From Cellulomonas shaoxiangyii (GTDB lineage Bacteria > Actinomycetota > Actinomycetes > Actinomycetales > Cellulomonadaceae): a stretch of 64,000 nucleotides of DNA. The stretch lies in assembly GCF_004798685.1 (NCBI RefSeq), contig NZ_CP039291.1:2604001-2668000 (forward strand), given 5' to 3'. Below the pieces are notes generated by a model. It had not been told where the DNA came from and ran no database searches. It worked only from the letters and a program-made list of their open reading frames with translations. The translations under genes were made by a program, and so were the position numbers. The stretch's first letter is position 1. Each line of letters opens with the position of its first letter. Positions 7,736-16,257 of the stretch are shown here, in pieces.

Positions 7736-9070
7736 ATGCCCGACGACGAGCGCCCTGCCGGTGCCACCAGCACGGTGACGCCCGCGGACCCGACCGCGAC
7801 CACCCCCACCGCACCGGCGGTCCACGCGGACGCCGAGTTCGAGAACGCTCCTGTGCCCGCCGACCGTCGCCGCGGCGTGCTGTCGGTGTCCGCCGTCTGG
7901 GCAGGGTTCCCCCTGATCCTGACCAGCGCGCTGACCGGCGCCACCCTCGTGAACGGCCTCGGCTTCCAGCGCGGGGCCCTGGCCATGGTGCTGGGCAACC
8001 TCCTGCTGTTCGTCTACGTCGGAACGCTCGGCGCACTGAGCGCACGCACGGGCCACAACTTCTCGCTGCAGGCGTCCCGCACGCTGGGGAGCAAGGGCTA
8101 CGTCGCGGCGTCCGGCCTGCTCTCGACGCTCGTGCTCGGCTGGTTCGCCGTGCAGACCGGCCTGGTGGGCTCGAGCGTGACCGAGCAGTTCGACGTGAGC
8201 GGGGTGCTCGTCACCGTGGTGGCCGGCGCGCTGTTCACCGTGGGGACGCTCGCGGGCATCCGTGCGCTCACCGTGATCGGCGCGATCTCCGTCCCGCTGT
8301 TCCTCGTGCTCGGGGTGGTCGCCACGATGCGCGCCGCGACCGACGGCGGCGCCGTGTGGAACTACGCCGGCACGGGTGACGCCCTCGCCCTCGGCGCCGG
8401 CGTGAGCCTGGTCTTCGCGCTGTTCGCCGACTCCGGCACGATGGCCGCCGACTTCAACCGCTGGTCGCGCAGCCCGCGCCAGGCGTGGGTCTCGGTGGCG
8501 ACCGCGTTCCCGGTCGGCTGCCTCGTGGCGATGCTGCTGGGCGGGGTCGTCGCGGCTGCCACGGCGGGTGCCGGCGACACGTTCGGAGTCCTGACCGGGA
8601 TGGGCGGCGCCATGCCGGCGATCGCCGTCGTGCTGCTGTTCGTCAACCTCGGCTCGGTCTGCATGCACTGCCTGTACAACGCCGCGGTGGGCTGGTCGAA
8701 CCTGACCCGGCGGACCATGCGCCAGGCCACGGTCGTGCTGGGCGCGCTGGGCATCGTGCTCGCCGTCGCCGGCATCGCGGACCACTTCGTCGACTGGCTC
8801 AACCTGCTCGGCGTCATCGTGCCGCCGATCGGCGCGGTGCTGATCGTCGACCAGGCGCTGCTCGCCGCCCGGCGGCGCGTGCCGCCCGACGCCGCCTCGC
8901 CGGCCGTGCGCTGGCAGGCGTTCGCGGCCTGGGGTGTCGGCTCGCTGTGCGCCCTGCTCGCGCAGTACCTGGCGCCGGGCCTCTCGGCCGTCGTCGTCGG
9001 CCTCGTCACCGCGGGCCTCGGTTACGCACTGATCACCCGCGCGACCACCCCCACGACGACGGCGGCCTGA
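7736..9070 (+). CDS. NCS1-type purine/cytosine permease
   Basis: 444 residues with about 12 transmembrane segments after a 45-residue Thr/Ala/Pro-rich cytoplasmic N-terminus. GFQRGALAMVLGNLL, SLQASRTLGSKGY and DSGTMAADFNRW recall the CodB/cytosine permease branch of NCS1 symporters. GAGGAG precedes ATG 7736. NCS1 members import nucleobases, allantoin, hydantoins and related ring compounds with H+ or Na+. Between a GntR regulator and hydrolases for amides and cyclic amides, this carrier probably brings in the substrate of the cluster. Confidence 0.85.
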   Translation: MPDDERPAGATSTVTPADPTATTPTAPAVHADAEFENAPVPADRRRGVLSVSAVWAGFPLILTSALTGATLVNGLGFQRGALAMVLGNLLLFVYVGTLGALSARTGHNFSLQASRTLGSKGYVAASGLLSTLVLGWFAVQTGLVGSSVTEQFDVSGVLVTVVAGALFTVGTLAGIRALTVIGAISVPLFLVLGVVATMRAATDGGAVWNYAGTGDALALGAGVSLVFALFADSGTMAADFNRWSRSPRQAWVSVATAFPVGCLVAMLLGGVVAAATAGAGDTFGVLTGMGGAMPAIAVVLLFVNLGSVCMHCLYNAAVGWSNLTRRTMRQATVVLGALGIVLAVAGIADHFVDWLNLLGVIVPPIGAVLIVDQALLAARRRVPPDAASPAVRWQAFAAWGVGSLCALLAQYLAPGLSAVVVGLVTAGLGYALITRATTPTTTAA

Positions 9071-9141
9071 GCCGCACGTCCCGCACCCCACCCGGGCGGC
9101 CCCGCGCGGCCGCCTCCGCACCGACGAGAGACGAGATCATC

Positions 9142-10620
9142 GTGTTCGACGAGCTGACCATCGACGCCTACCACCGGGCGCTGCGCGACCGCACCACCAC
9201 CGCCACCGCGCTCGTGCAGTGGTACCTGGACCGGATCGAGGCCCACGACCGGTCGGGCGCCGCGCTGAACTCGGTCGTCACCGTCAACCCCGAGGCCCTC
9301 GCGCGGGCCGCGGAGCTCGACGCGGAGCTGGCCCGGACCGACGAGCTCTCCGGACCGCTGCACGGCGTGCCCGTGCTCGTGAAGGACCAGGCCGAGACTG
9401 CTGGGCTCCGCACCACCTTCGGGTCCAAGCTCTTCGCCGACTACGTGCCGGAGCAGGACGCGACGCTGGTCACGCGGCTCAAGGAGGCCGGCGCGATCGT
9501 GCTCGGCAAGACCACGATGTGCGACTTCGCCGCCGGCTGGTTCTCGTCGTCGTCGATGACGGGCCACACGAAGAACGCGTACGACTCCGAGCGCGACTCC
9601 GGCGGTTCCAGCGCCGGCAGCGGCACGGCGACGAGCGCGAACCTCTGCCTCGTGGCGATCGGCGAGGACACGGGCGGGTCGATCCGCATCCCGACGTCGT
9701 TCAACAACGTCGTCGGGATGCGGGTCACCACCGGGCTCGTGCCGCGCACCGGCTTCTCACCCCTGGTCAAGTTCCAGGACACCGCGGGCCCGGTCGCCCG
9801 CACGGTGACGGACGCCGCCCGCCTGCTCGACGTGCTGGTCGGCTACGACCCGGCCGACGAGTACACCGTGGCGGCGACACTGGCACCGGACGCCGGGCGG
9901 TACCACGAGTCGCTCGCGTCGGCCCCGGAGCTGGCGTCGTTCAGGCTCGGCGTCCTGGAGTCCGCCTTCGGGTCCGACGACGACCCCGAGTCCCGCCCGG
10001 TCAACGTGGTGCTGCGCGGCGCGCTGGAGCGCGCCGCCGACGCCGGTGCCACGGTGCGCCGGGGCCTGGCGATCGATGACCTGCCGGGGTGGGTCGCCCG
10101 CACGTCGGCGTACAGCCGCGTCGCCCGCGCCGACATCACCCGGTTCCTGGAGTCGCGGCCGACGGCGCCGGCGTCGAGCTTCGCAGCGGTCTACGAGTCG
10201 GGGGTCTTCCACCCGGAGAACGACCTGTTCCACGACATCGCGACCGGCCCCGAGCACGCGGACGACGACCCGGCGGCGCTGGCTGCCCGCGTGGCGCAGG
10301 ACGCGTTCCGCCGCGCCGTCCTGCGGCTGTTCGCCGAGGACGACCTCGACGTCCTGGTCTACCCGACGGTCCAGGTCGTGCCGCCGACAACCGCGCAGCT
10401 GGCCGACGGCACCTACACCGCGCTGCGGTTCCCCACCAACACGGTGATCGCCTCGCAGACGTCCCTGCCGGCCATCACCGTGCCCGCCGGCTTCACGGCC
10501 GAGGGCCTGCCCGTGGGCCTGGAGGTCCTGGGCCGACCCTTCAGCGAGGCGCGCCTGCTGCAGGTCGCGCTGCGCCTGGAGGAGCTGTTCGCCGCCCGCC
10601 GTGCCCCCGCGCTGGCATGA
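9142..10620 (+). CDS. amidase-signature family hydrolase
   Basis: 492 residues of the amidase signature family. The Ser-cisSer-Lys triad is visible: Lys81 in GVPVLVKDQAE, cis-Ser in DSGGSSAGSG (about 156/157) and nucleophile Ser180 in EDTGGSIRIP. It therefore hydrolyses a carboxamide, releasing ammonia or an amine. GTG 9142 is the best start by homology; the upstream purines GACGAGAGACGAGA are a weak ribosome site and the frame stays open further upstream. The stop overlaps the next start as ATGA, implying coupled translation with the LamB/YcsF protein. The substrate is unknown. Confidence 0.88.
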   Translation: MFDELTIDAYHRALRDRTTTATALVQWYLDRIEAHDRSGAALNSVVTVNPEALARAAELDAELARTDELSGPLHGVPVLVKDQAETAGLRTTFGSKLFADYVPEQDATLVTRLKEAGAIVLGKTTMCDFAAGWFSSSSMTGHTKNAYDSERDSGGSSAGSGTATSANLCLVAIGEDTGGSIRIPTSFNNVVGMRVTTGLVPRTGFSPLVKFQDTAGPVARTVTDAARLLDVLVGYDPADEYTVAATLAPDAGRYHESLASAPELASFRLGVLESAFGSDDDPESRPVNVVLRGALERAADAGATVRRGLAIDDLPGWVARTSAYSRVARADITRFLESRPTAPASSFAAVYESGVFHPENDLFHDIATGPEHADDDPAALAARVAQDAFRRAVLRLFAEDDLDVLVYPTVQVVPPTTAQLADGTYTALRFPTNTVIASQTSLPAITVPAGFTAEGLPVGLEVLGRPFSEARLLQVALRLEELFAARRAPALA

Positions 10621-11363
10621 CCCGCCGGATCGACCTGAACTGCGACCTCGGCGAGAGCTTCGGGATCTACCGGCACGGGGCGGACGAGGAGATGATGCCG
10701 CTGATCACGTCGGCCAACGTCGCCTGCGGCTTCCACGCCGGGGACCCGGTGGTCATGCACGACGCGGTCGCGTCGGCGGCGGCGCACGGCGTGGCCGTGG
10801 GGGCGCACGTGGGCCTGCCGGACCGGCTCGGTTTCGGCCGCCGGTACATGCAGCTGTCCGCCCGGGAGGCGTACGCCTCCACGGTCTACCAGCTCGGCGC
10901 GCTCGGAGGGTTCCTCGCCGCGGCGGCCGTGCGGATGCAGCACGTCAAGCCGCACGGCGCGCTCTACATGATGGCGGCTGAGGACGCCGACGTGGCCGAC
11001 GCCGTCGCTGCGGCCACCGCCGCCTACGACGCACGGCTGGCCGTCTACACGCTGCCGGGCTCGCAGCTCGCGGTCCGCGCGCAGGCCTACGGCCTGGCCG
11101 TCGTCGAGGAGTTCTTCGCCGACCGCCCGTACGGGCCCGACGGGGTCCAGATGTTCGGCTGGACGTACGACCAGCTCGGTGGACCGGCCGGCACGGCGGA
11201 CCGCGTCGCGGCCATGCTCGCGGATCCCGCGGCGGGGTCGGTCGAGACGGTGTGCGTGCACAGCGACACGGACGACGCGCCCGCACTGGTCCGCGCGGTG
11301 CGGGACCGCCTCCACCGCGAGGGGGTCACCATCGGACGCGCAGGCACCCCGGACGCGGGCTGA
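10617..11363 (+). CDS. LamB/YcsF family protein (PxpA-like), divergent
   Basis: 248 residues of the LamB/YcsF family, whose known member PxpA is the A subunit of prokaryotic ATP-dependent 5-oxoprolinase. DLNCDLGESFG, NVACGFHAGDP and VKPHGALY are conserved. Two landmarks differ: the usual GAHP[GS][YF]PD is GAHVGLPD (62-69), and the segment after the ADRPYGPDG motif is VQMFGWTYDQLG in place of the usual Pro-Arg-containing sequence. No PxpB or PxpC gene is adjacent. The ATGA overlap with the amidase stop suggests joint function, probably ring opening of a cyclic amide or ureide other than 5-oxoproline. Confidence 0.8.
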   Translation: MTRRIDLNCDLGESFGIYRHGADEEMMPLITSANVACGFHAGDPVVMHDAVASAAAHGVAVGAHVGLPDRLGFGRRYMQLSAREAYASTVYQLGALGGFLAAAAVRMQHVKPHGALYMMAAEDADVADAVAAATAAYDARLAVYTLPGSQLAVRAQAYGLAVVEEFFADRPYGPDGVQMFGWTYDQLGGPAGTADRVAAMLADPAAGSVETVCVHSDTDDAPALVRAVRDRLHREGVTIGRAGTPDAG

Positions 11364-11372
11364 CCGACGGTG

Positions 11373-11414
11373 CCGACGAGGGCCGCACCCCACCCGGGGC
11401 GCGGTCCTCGTCGG
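11373..11414. terminator. terminator between convergent pxpA-like gene and gadB
   Basis: A 14-bp stem (11373-11386 with 11401-11414, one G-U pair) begins CCGACGAGG and ends CCTCGTCGG. It lies 10 bases after the LamB/YcsF stop in a convergent gap and may serve both strands. Confidence 0.65.
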
Positions 11415-11513
11415 TGGGCGTGCGCCGGCCGACCGGCCGGGCCGTCCCGGCAGCCGTGGGCCGTGCGGTGACGACGGCCCGGGCCCGAGGGATGCCGCAC
11501 CGCGCGAACGCCC

Positions 11514-12920
11514 TCAGTGGTGGAACCCCGAGCGCCGGCGCTCGGCCGGCATCGGGCCGGTGAGCGCGTCGAGGTACTCCACCTCGCCGGCGAGGTCGGC
11601 GAGGAACGCCGACGCCAGGTCGCGGCTCAACCCGTTGCGCACGACGACGCGTTGCACGGTCAGGTCCGTCAGGTCGTCGGGCATGGGGTACGCGGGCACC
11701 AGCCAGCCCTTCGTCCGCAGCCGCTCCGACAGGTGGTACAGGTCCCAGTTCTCCGTGTAGCCGTCGCGCAGGTGCCAGGCGAACACGGGGATGTCGGACC
11801 CGTCGTTCCACAGCTCGAACGCCGGCATCTTCGCGATCTCGCCCGAGAGGTACAGCGCGACGTCGCGCGACGCCCGTTGCACGGCCTCGTAGCCCGTCCG
11901 TCCGAGGCGGATGAAGAGGTAGTACTGCAGCAGCACCTGCACGCCCGGCCGCGAGAAGTTCAGGGCGAACGTGGGCATGTCACCACCGAGGTAGGACACG
12001 CGGAAGACGAGCTCCTCCGGGAGCGACTCCACGTCCCGCCACACGACCCAGCCCAGCCCCGGGTAGACCAGCCCGTACTTGTGCCCGGACGTGTTGATCG
12101 ACGCGACCCGCTCCACCCGGAAGTCCCACTCGAGGTCCGGCTGCACGAACGGCGCGATCATGGCCCCCGAGGCACCGTCCACGTGGATCGGCACGTCGAC
12201 GCCGGTCGACTCCTGGACCCGGTCGAGAGCCGCGGCGATCTGCGCCACCGGCTCGTACATCCCCGTGTACGTGACGCCCATGATCGCCACGACGCCGATC
12301 GTGTTCTCGTCGACGTACTTCTCCAGCTCGTGGCCGTCCAGGACCTTGTGCTCGAGCGAGATCGGCACGTACCGCGGCTCGACCTCGAAGTAGTTGCAGA
12401 ACTTCTCCCAGCACACCTGCACGGCGCTCGACAGCACCAGGTTCGGCCGGTCCGCAGCCTTGCCCGCGGCCCGCCGTGCCAGCTGCCACCGACGCTTGAG
12501 CGCGAGGCCACCGAGCATGGCGGCCTCCGACGAGCCGATGGTCGACGTCCCGATGGCACGCTCGGGGTCGGGCGCGTGCCACAGGTCCGCGAGCATGGTC
12601 CAGCACCGCGTCTCGACCGCGGCGGTCTGCGGGTACTCGTCCTTGTCGATCATGTTCTTGTCCGCGGCCTCGAGGTAGAGGCGGGACGCGTACTCGTCCA
12701 TCCAGGTGCCGACGAACGTCGCGAGGTTGAGCCGCGCGTTGCCGTCGAGCATCGCCTCGTCGTGGACGATCTGGTACGCGGTCGACGGCAGCGACTCGTC
12801 GTCGGGCATCCGGAACTTCGGCACCGAGGTGGCCTCACCCGGCCTGGCGAAGACGGGGTTGACCTCGACGACGTCGGGCTCCCCCCTGCGGCGTGCGGCC
12901 CTGCGCGTGTTCGTGACCAT
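11514..12920 (-). CDS. gadB: glutamate decarboxylase
   Basis: 468 residues, matching the usual GadA/B length (about 466). This PLP enzyme turns glutamate into GABA and CO2, consuming a proton, as in acid resistance. The PLP lysine lies in NTSGHKYGLVYPG; the N-terminal FRMPDDESLP and the IGSSEA motif are typical. ATG 12920 has GAGGGGG upstream, and a likely -10 (TAGCGT) lies near 12972-12977. No glutamate/GABA antiporter gene is visible in the window, which is unusual for the acid-resistance system. Confidence 0.93.
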   Translation of the reverse strand: MVTNTRRAARRRGEPDVVEVNPVFARPGEATSVPKFRMPDDESLPSTAYQIVHDEAMLDGNARLNLATFVGTWMDEYASRLYLEAADKNMIDKDEYPQTAAVETRCWTMLADLWHAPDPERAIGTSTIGSSEAAMLGGLALKRRWQLARRAAGKAADRPNLVLSSAVQVCWEKFCNYFEVEPRYVPISLEHKVLDGHELEKYVDENTIGVVAIMGVTYTGMYEPVAQIAAALDRVQESTGVDVPIHVDGASGAMIAPFVQPDLEWDFRVERVASINTSGHKYGLVYPGLGWVVWRDVESLPEELVFRVSYLGGDMPTFALNFSRPGVQVLLQYYLFIRLGRTGYEAVQRASRDVALYLSGEIAKMPAFELWNDGSDIPVFAWHLRDGYTENWDLYHLSERLRTKGWLVPAYPMPDDLTDLTVQRVVVRNGLSRDLASAFLADLAGEVEYLDALTGPMPAERRRSGFHH

Positions 12921-13077
12921 GGTGCCCCCTCGGCTACCAGCGGCCCGGCCCCCCCGGGACGTCCACCCTCACGCTAGGCGCGCGTGTGATCTGGCGCGCA
13001 CCGCCGGGGGCCGCGCCCGCGGGGGCGATGCCCTCACGCCATCCGCCACCGCACGGCGAAGCGGCAGGCACACACGC

Positions 13078-13111
13078 AGAAGGCCGCCGTCCCGAGGGAC
13101 TGCGGCCTTCT
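13078..13111 (-). terminator. strong terminator hairpin downstream of the cysteine-rich ORF
   Basis: The 10-bp stem AGAAGGCCGC/GCGGCCTTCT is extended by GTCCC/GGGAC with a GA loop. Read leftward it lies 40 bases after the stop of the ORF at 13152-13415, so something is probably transcribed leftward here. It may also act on the opposite strand. Confidence 0.6.
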
Positions 13112-13151
13112 GACCAGGGGTGGGGTGTTCGTGGATCCCTATCCCTACAGG

Positions 13152-13415
13152 TCAGGGCACCCGTTCTACGAGAACCATCTTCGACTTGCACCCTCGCGTC
13201 GTGAGATCAGCACCGGGACACTCTGGACACGCTTTCCCGGCTCCACCCGAACGACGGTGAGAAGACCCGTGCACCGGGTCCCCGCACGGGCAGGTCTCAC
13301 GTAGGGAATCCGGGCGCGCCGGGGTGAAGTCGAGTGACCTACCCAGGCAGGCAAGGCCGGTCTTGTCCTCCCAGTCCTCTGGCGGTGCCGCTTCAGGAGC
13401 TCCTGGACGTCCCAC
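13152..13415 (-). CDS. hypothetical cysteine-rich small protein (uncertain)
   Basis: An 87-codon ORF from GTG 13415, not recognised. Its C-terminal half has ETCPCGDPVH, then KACPECPGADL and TRGCKSK, a Cys/His spacing that could bind zinc. Third-position GC is clearly lower than in neighbouring genes (about 60 per cent in the last 28 codons), so it is either foreign or not a gene. A terminator hairpin follows the stop at a suitable distance. The ribosome site (GGCGGG) is poor. An overlapping frame (13166-13585) is an alternative, and a gene remnant cannot be excluded. Confidence 0.3.
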   Translation of the reverse strand: MGRPGAPEAAPPEDWEDKTGLACLGRSLDFTPARPDSLRETCPCGDPVHGSSHRRSGGAGKACPECPGADLTTRGCKSKMVLVERVP

Positions 13416-13636
13416 CCCGCCAGAGCGCGCTCGCGGACGCCGTCACCTCCGCGGTGGTCGCCGGGCGGCCGAGCACCTGCCGTACCGCAGGTCCACGACG
13501 CGGTCGACGTGCGCCGGGAGTACACGATGTCGTAGACCGCCGTGGGGCGGCCGTTCGAGCCGATACGGGCGACGCCCGGGCTCACCCCGGAGACCGACGC
13601 CGCCCGGGGCTGTCGGCCTGACGGCGCCGACCGCCG

Positions 13637-14884
13637 TCAGACGTGCGCGGGGCCGTCGAGCCCGTGTCCCGACGGCGCCGTCCCGAGCCGCGCCAGCGCA
13701 CCCCGGGCCGCGACGACACCCGTGCTGAACGACGCCTGCAGCAGGTAGCCGCCGGTCGGCGCCTCCCAGTCGAGCATCTCCCCGGCGACGAACGTGCCCG
13801 GCAGGGCGCGCAGCATCAGCGCCTCGTCAACCTGGGACCACGCGATGCCGCCCGCGGTCGAGATCGCCTTCTCGATCGGCATGGTGGCCGTCACCACGAC
13901 CGGCACGGCCTTGATCCGCTGCGCCATCCCGGAGGACGGCAGGGTACCCGCGTCGGCCTCGCGCAGCAGCCCGATCGCGGCAGGGTCCAGTCCGACCGTG
14001 CGGCGCAGCCAGGACGAGCCCGAGTCCTTGGGGCGGCGGCGCCCGAGCCGTTCGTCGAGCTGGGCGACGGTCAGGTCCGGCCGCAGGTCGATCTCGACGA
14101 CGCAGCGACCGTCCGTGTCGAGCGCCTCGCGGATCGCGGCGCCGATGGCGTAGACCGGGCCGCCCTCGAGGCCGGTGCGGGTGAGCATCGCGTCCCCGCG
14201 GCCCCGTGCCGGGCGCCCGCGGACGGTGAGCGCGACGTTCTTCAGCGGCGTGCCGGCGAACCGCTGCGCGAGCACATCCGTCCATCCCACCCGGACGCCG
14301 ACGTTGGCCGCTCGCAGCGGCGTGACCGCGATCCCGCGGTCCATGAACGGCCCGGCCCAGCCGCCGTCGGCGCCCAGCCGCGGCCAGGACGCGCCACCGA
14401 GGGCGAACACCGTCACATCACCGCCGACCTCGACAGTCGTGCCATCAGCGCCGGTGAACAGCGACGCACCGTCGTCGGACCATCCGTCCCACCGCTGCCG
14501 CTTCTCGATCCGCACCCCGAGGTCGGTCAGGCGTGCGAGCCACGCGCGCATGAGGGGCGTCGCCCGGAACGAGCGTGGGAAGACCCGCCCGCTCGTCCCG
14601 ACGACCGTCGGCTCCCCCAGCCCTGCGCACCATGTGCGCAGGTCCTCCGGGCCGAACACGTCGAGCATCGGCCGCAGCCGGGGCGCCGACTCGCCGTACC
14701 GCTCGGCGAACGCGTCCCGCCCCTCGGTGTGCGTGATGTTCAGACCGCCGTGGCCGGCCAGCAGGAACTTGCGTCCCACCGACGGCATGCGGTCGTGCAC
14801 CGTGACGTCCACGCCCGTACGTGCCAGCACCTCGGCGGCGATGAGCCCCGCCGGCCCGCCGCCGACGACGGTCGCGGTGCTCAT
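13637..14884 (-). CDS. BaiN/HI0933-like NAD(P)/FAD-dependent oxidoreductase
   Basis: 415 residues. The N-terminal Rossmann dinucleotide motif VVGGGPAGLIAAEVL is followed by VGRKFLLAGHGGLNITHTE, a motif of the HI0933/BaiN flavoprotein family, and the C-terminus has TAGGIAWSQVDEAL and TFVAGEMLDWEAPTGGYLLQ, the FAD-contacting end. Family members are flavoproteins of mostly unknown substrate; BaiN has been linked to bile-acid dehydroxylation in gut bacteria, which need not apply here. ATG 14884 is the first in-frame start before the Rossmann strand. It is leftward and monocistronic, between ssrA and the unexplained region. Confidence 0.88.
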   Translation of the reverse strand: MSTATVVGGGPAGLIAAEVLARTGVDVTVHDRMPSVGRKFLLAGHGGLNITHTEGRDAFAERYGESAPRLRPMLDVFGPEDLRTWCAGLGEPTVVGTSGRVFPRSFRATPLMRAWLARLTDLGVRIEKRQRWDGWSDDGASLFTGADGTTVEVGGDVTVFALGGASWPRLGADGGWAGPFMDRGIAVTPLRAANVGVRVGWTDVLAQRFAGTPLKNVALTVRGRPARGRGDAMLTRTGLEGGPVYAIGAAIREALDTDGRCVVEIDLRPDLTVAQLDERLGRRRPKDSGSSWLRRTVGLDPAAIGLLREADAGTLPSSGMAQRIKAVPVVVTATMPIEKAISTAGGIAWSQVDEALMLRALPGTFVAGEMLDWEAPTGGYLLQASFSTGVVAARGALARLGTAPSGHGLDGPAHV

Positions 14885-14994
14885 CGGCGGGAACGTCCGC
14901 GTCCGTGGTGTGTCGGCACCGGGCGAACCTAGCCGACCGGCGGACGACAGCCGTCACCCCGGGGGCGTCACCGACACGCATGCCCTGGACAGCA

Positions 14995-15027
14995 CTGAGG
15001 CCCGACCCAGGACGGGACGGGCCTCAG
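14995..15027 (-). terminator. terminator downstream of tmRNA
   Basis: CTGAGGCCCG and CGGGCCTCAG form a 10-bp perfect stem with a 13-base loop. It sits 44 bases beyond the tmRNA 3' end on the same (leftward) strand, in the gap before the flavoprotein gene. Confidence 0.65.
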
Positions 15028-15070
15028 CACAATCTACGAAGAGCGCCTTCGCGTTCTACGAAGACCTCGG

Positions 15071-15436
15071 GGTGGAGGTGGCGGGAATCGAACCCGCGTC
15101 CGGTGGCGAAAAACCAGGTCTTCTCCGGGTGCAGTCCGCTAGGGAGTTTCTCGGCCCCCACGCTCACGCGGACAAGCCGTGGACGGGCCCAGTCGGCTAA
15201 GAGTCCCGCCCGCCCCACCGACGAGGACGGACAGCAGTGGCTCTCTAGATGACGCCAGGAACTAAGCCGAGAGCATGCTTAGGCTGACGGACTTCGGAGC
15301 TCGCTCAGGCGGCGAGGGCGAAGTCGGTGCGCTGAGTATCGGCACCTATAAGTTGCACGGATCGTTTACGAGATAACCGTGCGTCCTCGACCCGCTTCTC
15401 CTGGATCGACGACCACCGTCGAAACCGATCACCCCC
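15071..15436 (-). ncRNA. ssrA: transfer-messenger RNA (tmRNA)
   Basis: About 366 nt, leftward. The tRNA-like ends pair: 5' GGGGGTG (15436-15430) with 3' CACCTCC (15080-15074), one G-U pair, followed by an A discriminator. GGTTTCGAC follows the 5' acceptor strand, and GCGGGTTCGATTCCCGC is the T arm. The tag reading frame ends at TGA 15305-15307 and encodes ADTQRTDFALAA, a typical actinobacterial degradation tag. Beyond the discriminator the DNA reads CCC, so the terminal CCA is not fully encoded. tmRNA rescues stalled ribosomes with SmpB, whose gene lies 6 kb away. Confidence 0.95.
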
Positions 15437-15621
15437 AGGGGTGTGTTCACTTGTCAACCACCGTCCCGCTCCCCGTGGGGGCGGACCGGCGGGCTCCAGC
15501 GTACGGCACAACCTCGGAGCGGTCTCGCTGATTCCGCCGGGCGTGACGGCCCCACGCTCGGAGGGTGGGGTCGTGGCGGGAGGCCGGCACGGGCGTGCCA
15601 CGCCCGGCCGGCCCTCGCGCG

Positions 15622-16257
15622 TCACTCGGTCGGGGTCTGCGGCGCGGCGTCGTCCTCCGGGGTCGCGTCCGGGGTGGCCTCGCCCTGGCCGGAGCGGTCC
15701 TGCCGCGCGTCGCCACGCTCCGGACGCTCCTGCGTCGAGTCGTCGTCCTGGCCGTCCTGGCCGTCCTGGCCCCCGCGCTCCGGCGCAGCGCCCTGGCCGT
15801 CGGACCGACCGGGGCCGGGCCGGCCGTCCTGCTGCCACCCGTCCTCGCCGTGCCGCCCGTGCGGGCCACCCCGGTCGAAGCCGTCGGGCCCGCGGACGTC
15901 ACCGTCCTCCTGAGCCACACCGGGACGCGCGTCCGCGTCGTCCCCCTGCCCGTTCGCCAGCGCCACCGCGCCGCCGCCGAGCAGCAGGCCGACGACCAGC
16001 GCGCCGGCACCGATGCCGGCCGCGACACCGGCCTTCACCGGCCGCTCGCGGCGCGGGACACGCGCCTCCTTCGCGGCCGGGCCGTCGGCCGAGGGCTGCG
16101 CCATCGCCGGCGCGTACGGAGCCTGCCCGTACGTCCCGGCGGCGGGCGCCTCGCCCCGCGCCGCGGGCCGCGGGCCCGACTGCCCGGTGGGCGGCAACGG
16201 CTGCGTCGGGGCCTCCGCGGGCCGCTGCCTGGGGGTCTTCCCCTTCTGCTCGTCCAT
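15622..16257 (-). CDS. single-pass membrane protein with acidic Gly/Gln/Asp-rich ectodomain
   Basis: 211 residues, not recognised. The N-terminal 70 residues are a Pro/Ala/Gln-rich cytoplasmic segment. One transmembrane helix covers about 76-101 (AGIGAGALVVGLLLGGGAVAL), preceded by basic RVPRRERPVK, so the C-terminus should be outside. The outer part is low complexity, with DGQDGQDD-like and PERGDARQD runs, probably disordered. ATG 16257 has GAGGAGGAG 4-5 bases upstream, so the longer in-frame version is unlikely. The function is unknown; charge and composition suggest a surface-exposed or wall-spanning segment. Confidence 0.7.
   Translation of the reverse strand: MDEQKGKTPRQRPAEAPTQPLPPTGQSGPRPAARGEAPAAGTYGQAPYAPAMAQPSADGPAAKEARVPRRERPVKAGVAAGIGAGALVVGLLLGGGAVALANGQGDDADARPGVAQEDGDVRGPDGFDRGGPHGRHGEDGWQQDGRPGPGRSDGQGAAPERGGQDGQDGQDDDSTQERPERGDARQDRSGQGEATPDATPEDDAAPQTPTE

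Larger units (their letters stand above)
12921..13636. other. 716-bp region without a confident gene
   Basis: The left part (to about 13030) is the gadB promoter region. A strong hairpin lies at 13078-13111. From there to 13600 the sequence is more AT-balanced at third positions than the neighbours and holds several hairpins (for example CCCGTGC/GCACGGG near 13271-13295) and a low-confidence leftward cysteine-rich ORF. Around 13440-13600, leftward frames look like shredded coding sequence (VARIGSNGRPTAVYDIV in one frame, VDRVVDLRYG in another), suggesting a decayed gene. Confidence 0.5.

Noticed and set aside
13112..13636. RNase P RNA, SRP RNA or 6C RNA gene
   Set aside because: Conserved landmarks (GAGGAAAGTCC, GGAAGGAAGCA, C-rich loops) are absent despite several hairpins.
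15452..15457. TTGACA upstream of tmRNA as a -35 box
   Set aside because: It is only 16 bases before the mature 5' end; a -35 there would start transcription inside the acceptor stem or just after it. No matching -10 was found, so it was not called.
15305..15838. 177-codon ORF across tmRNA
   Set aside because: It is the tmRNA tag frame read through in DNA. Only the last 12 codons before TGA 15305 are translated, from within tmRNA.
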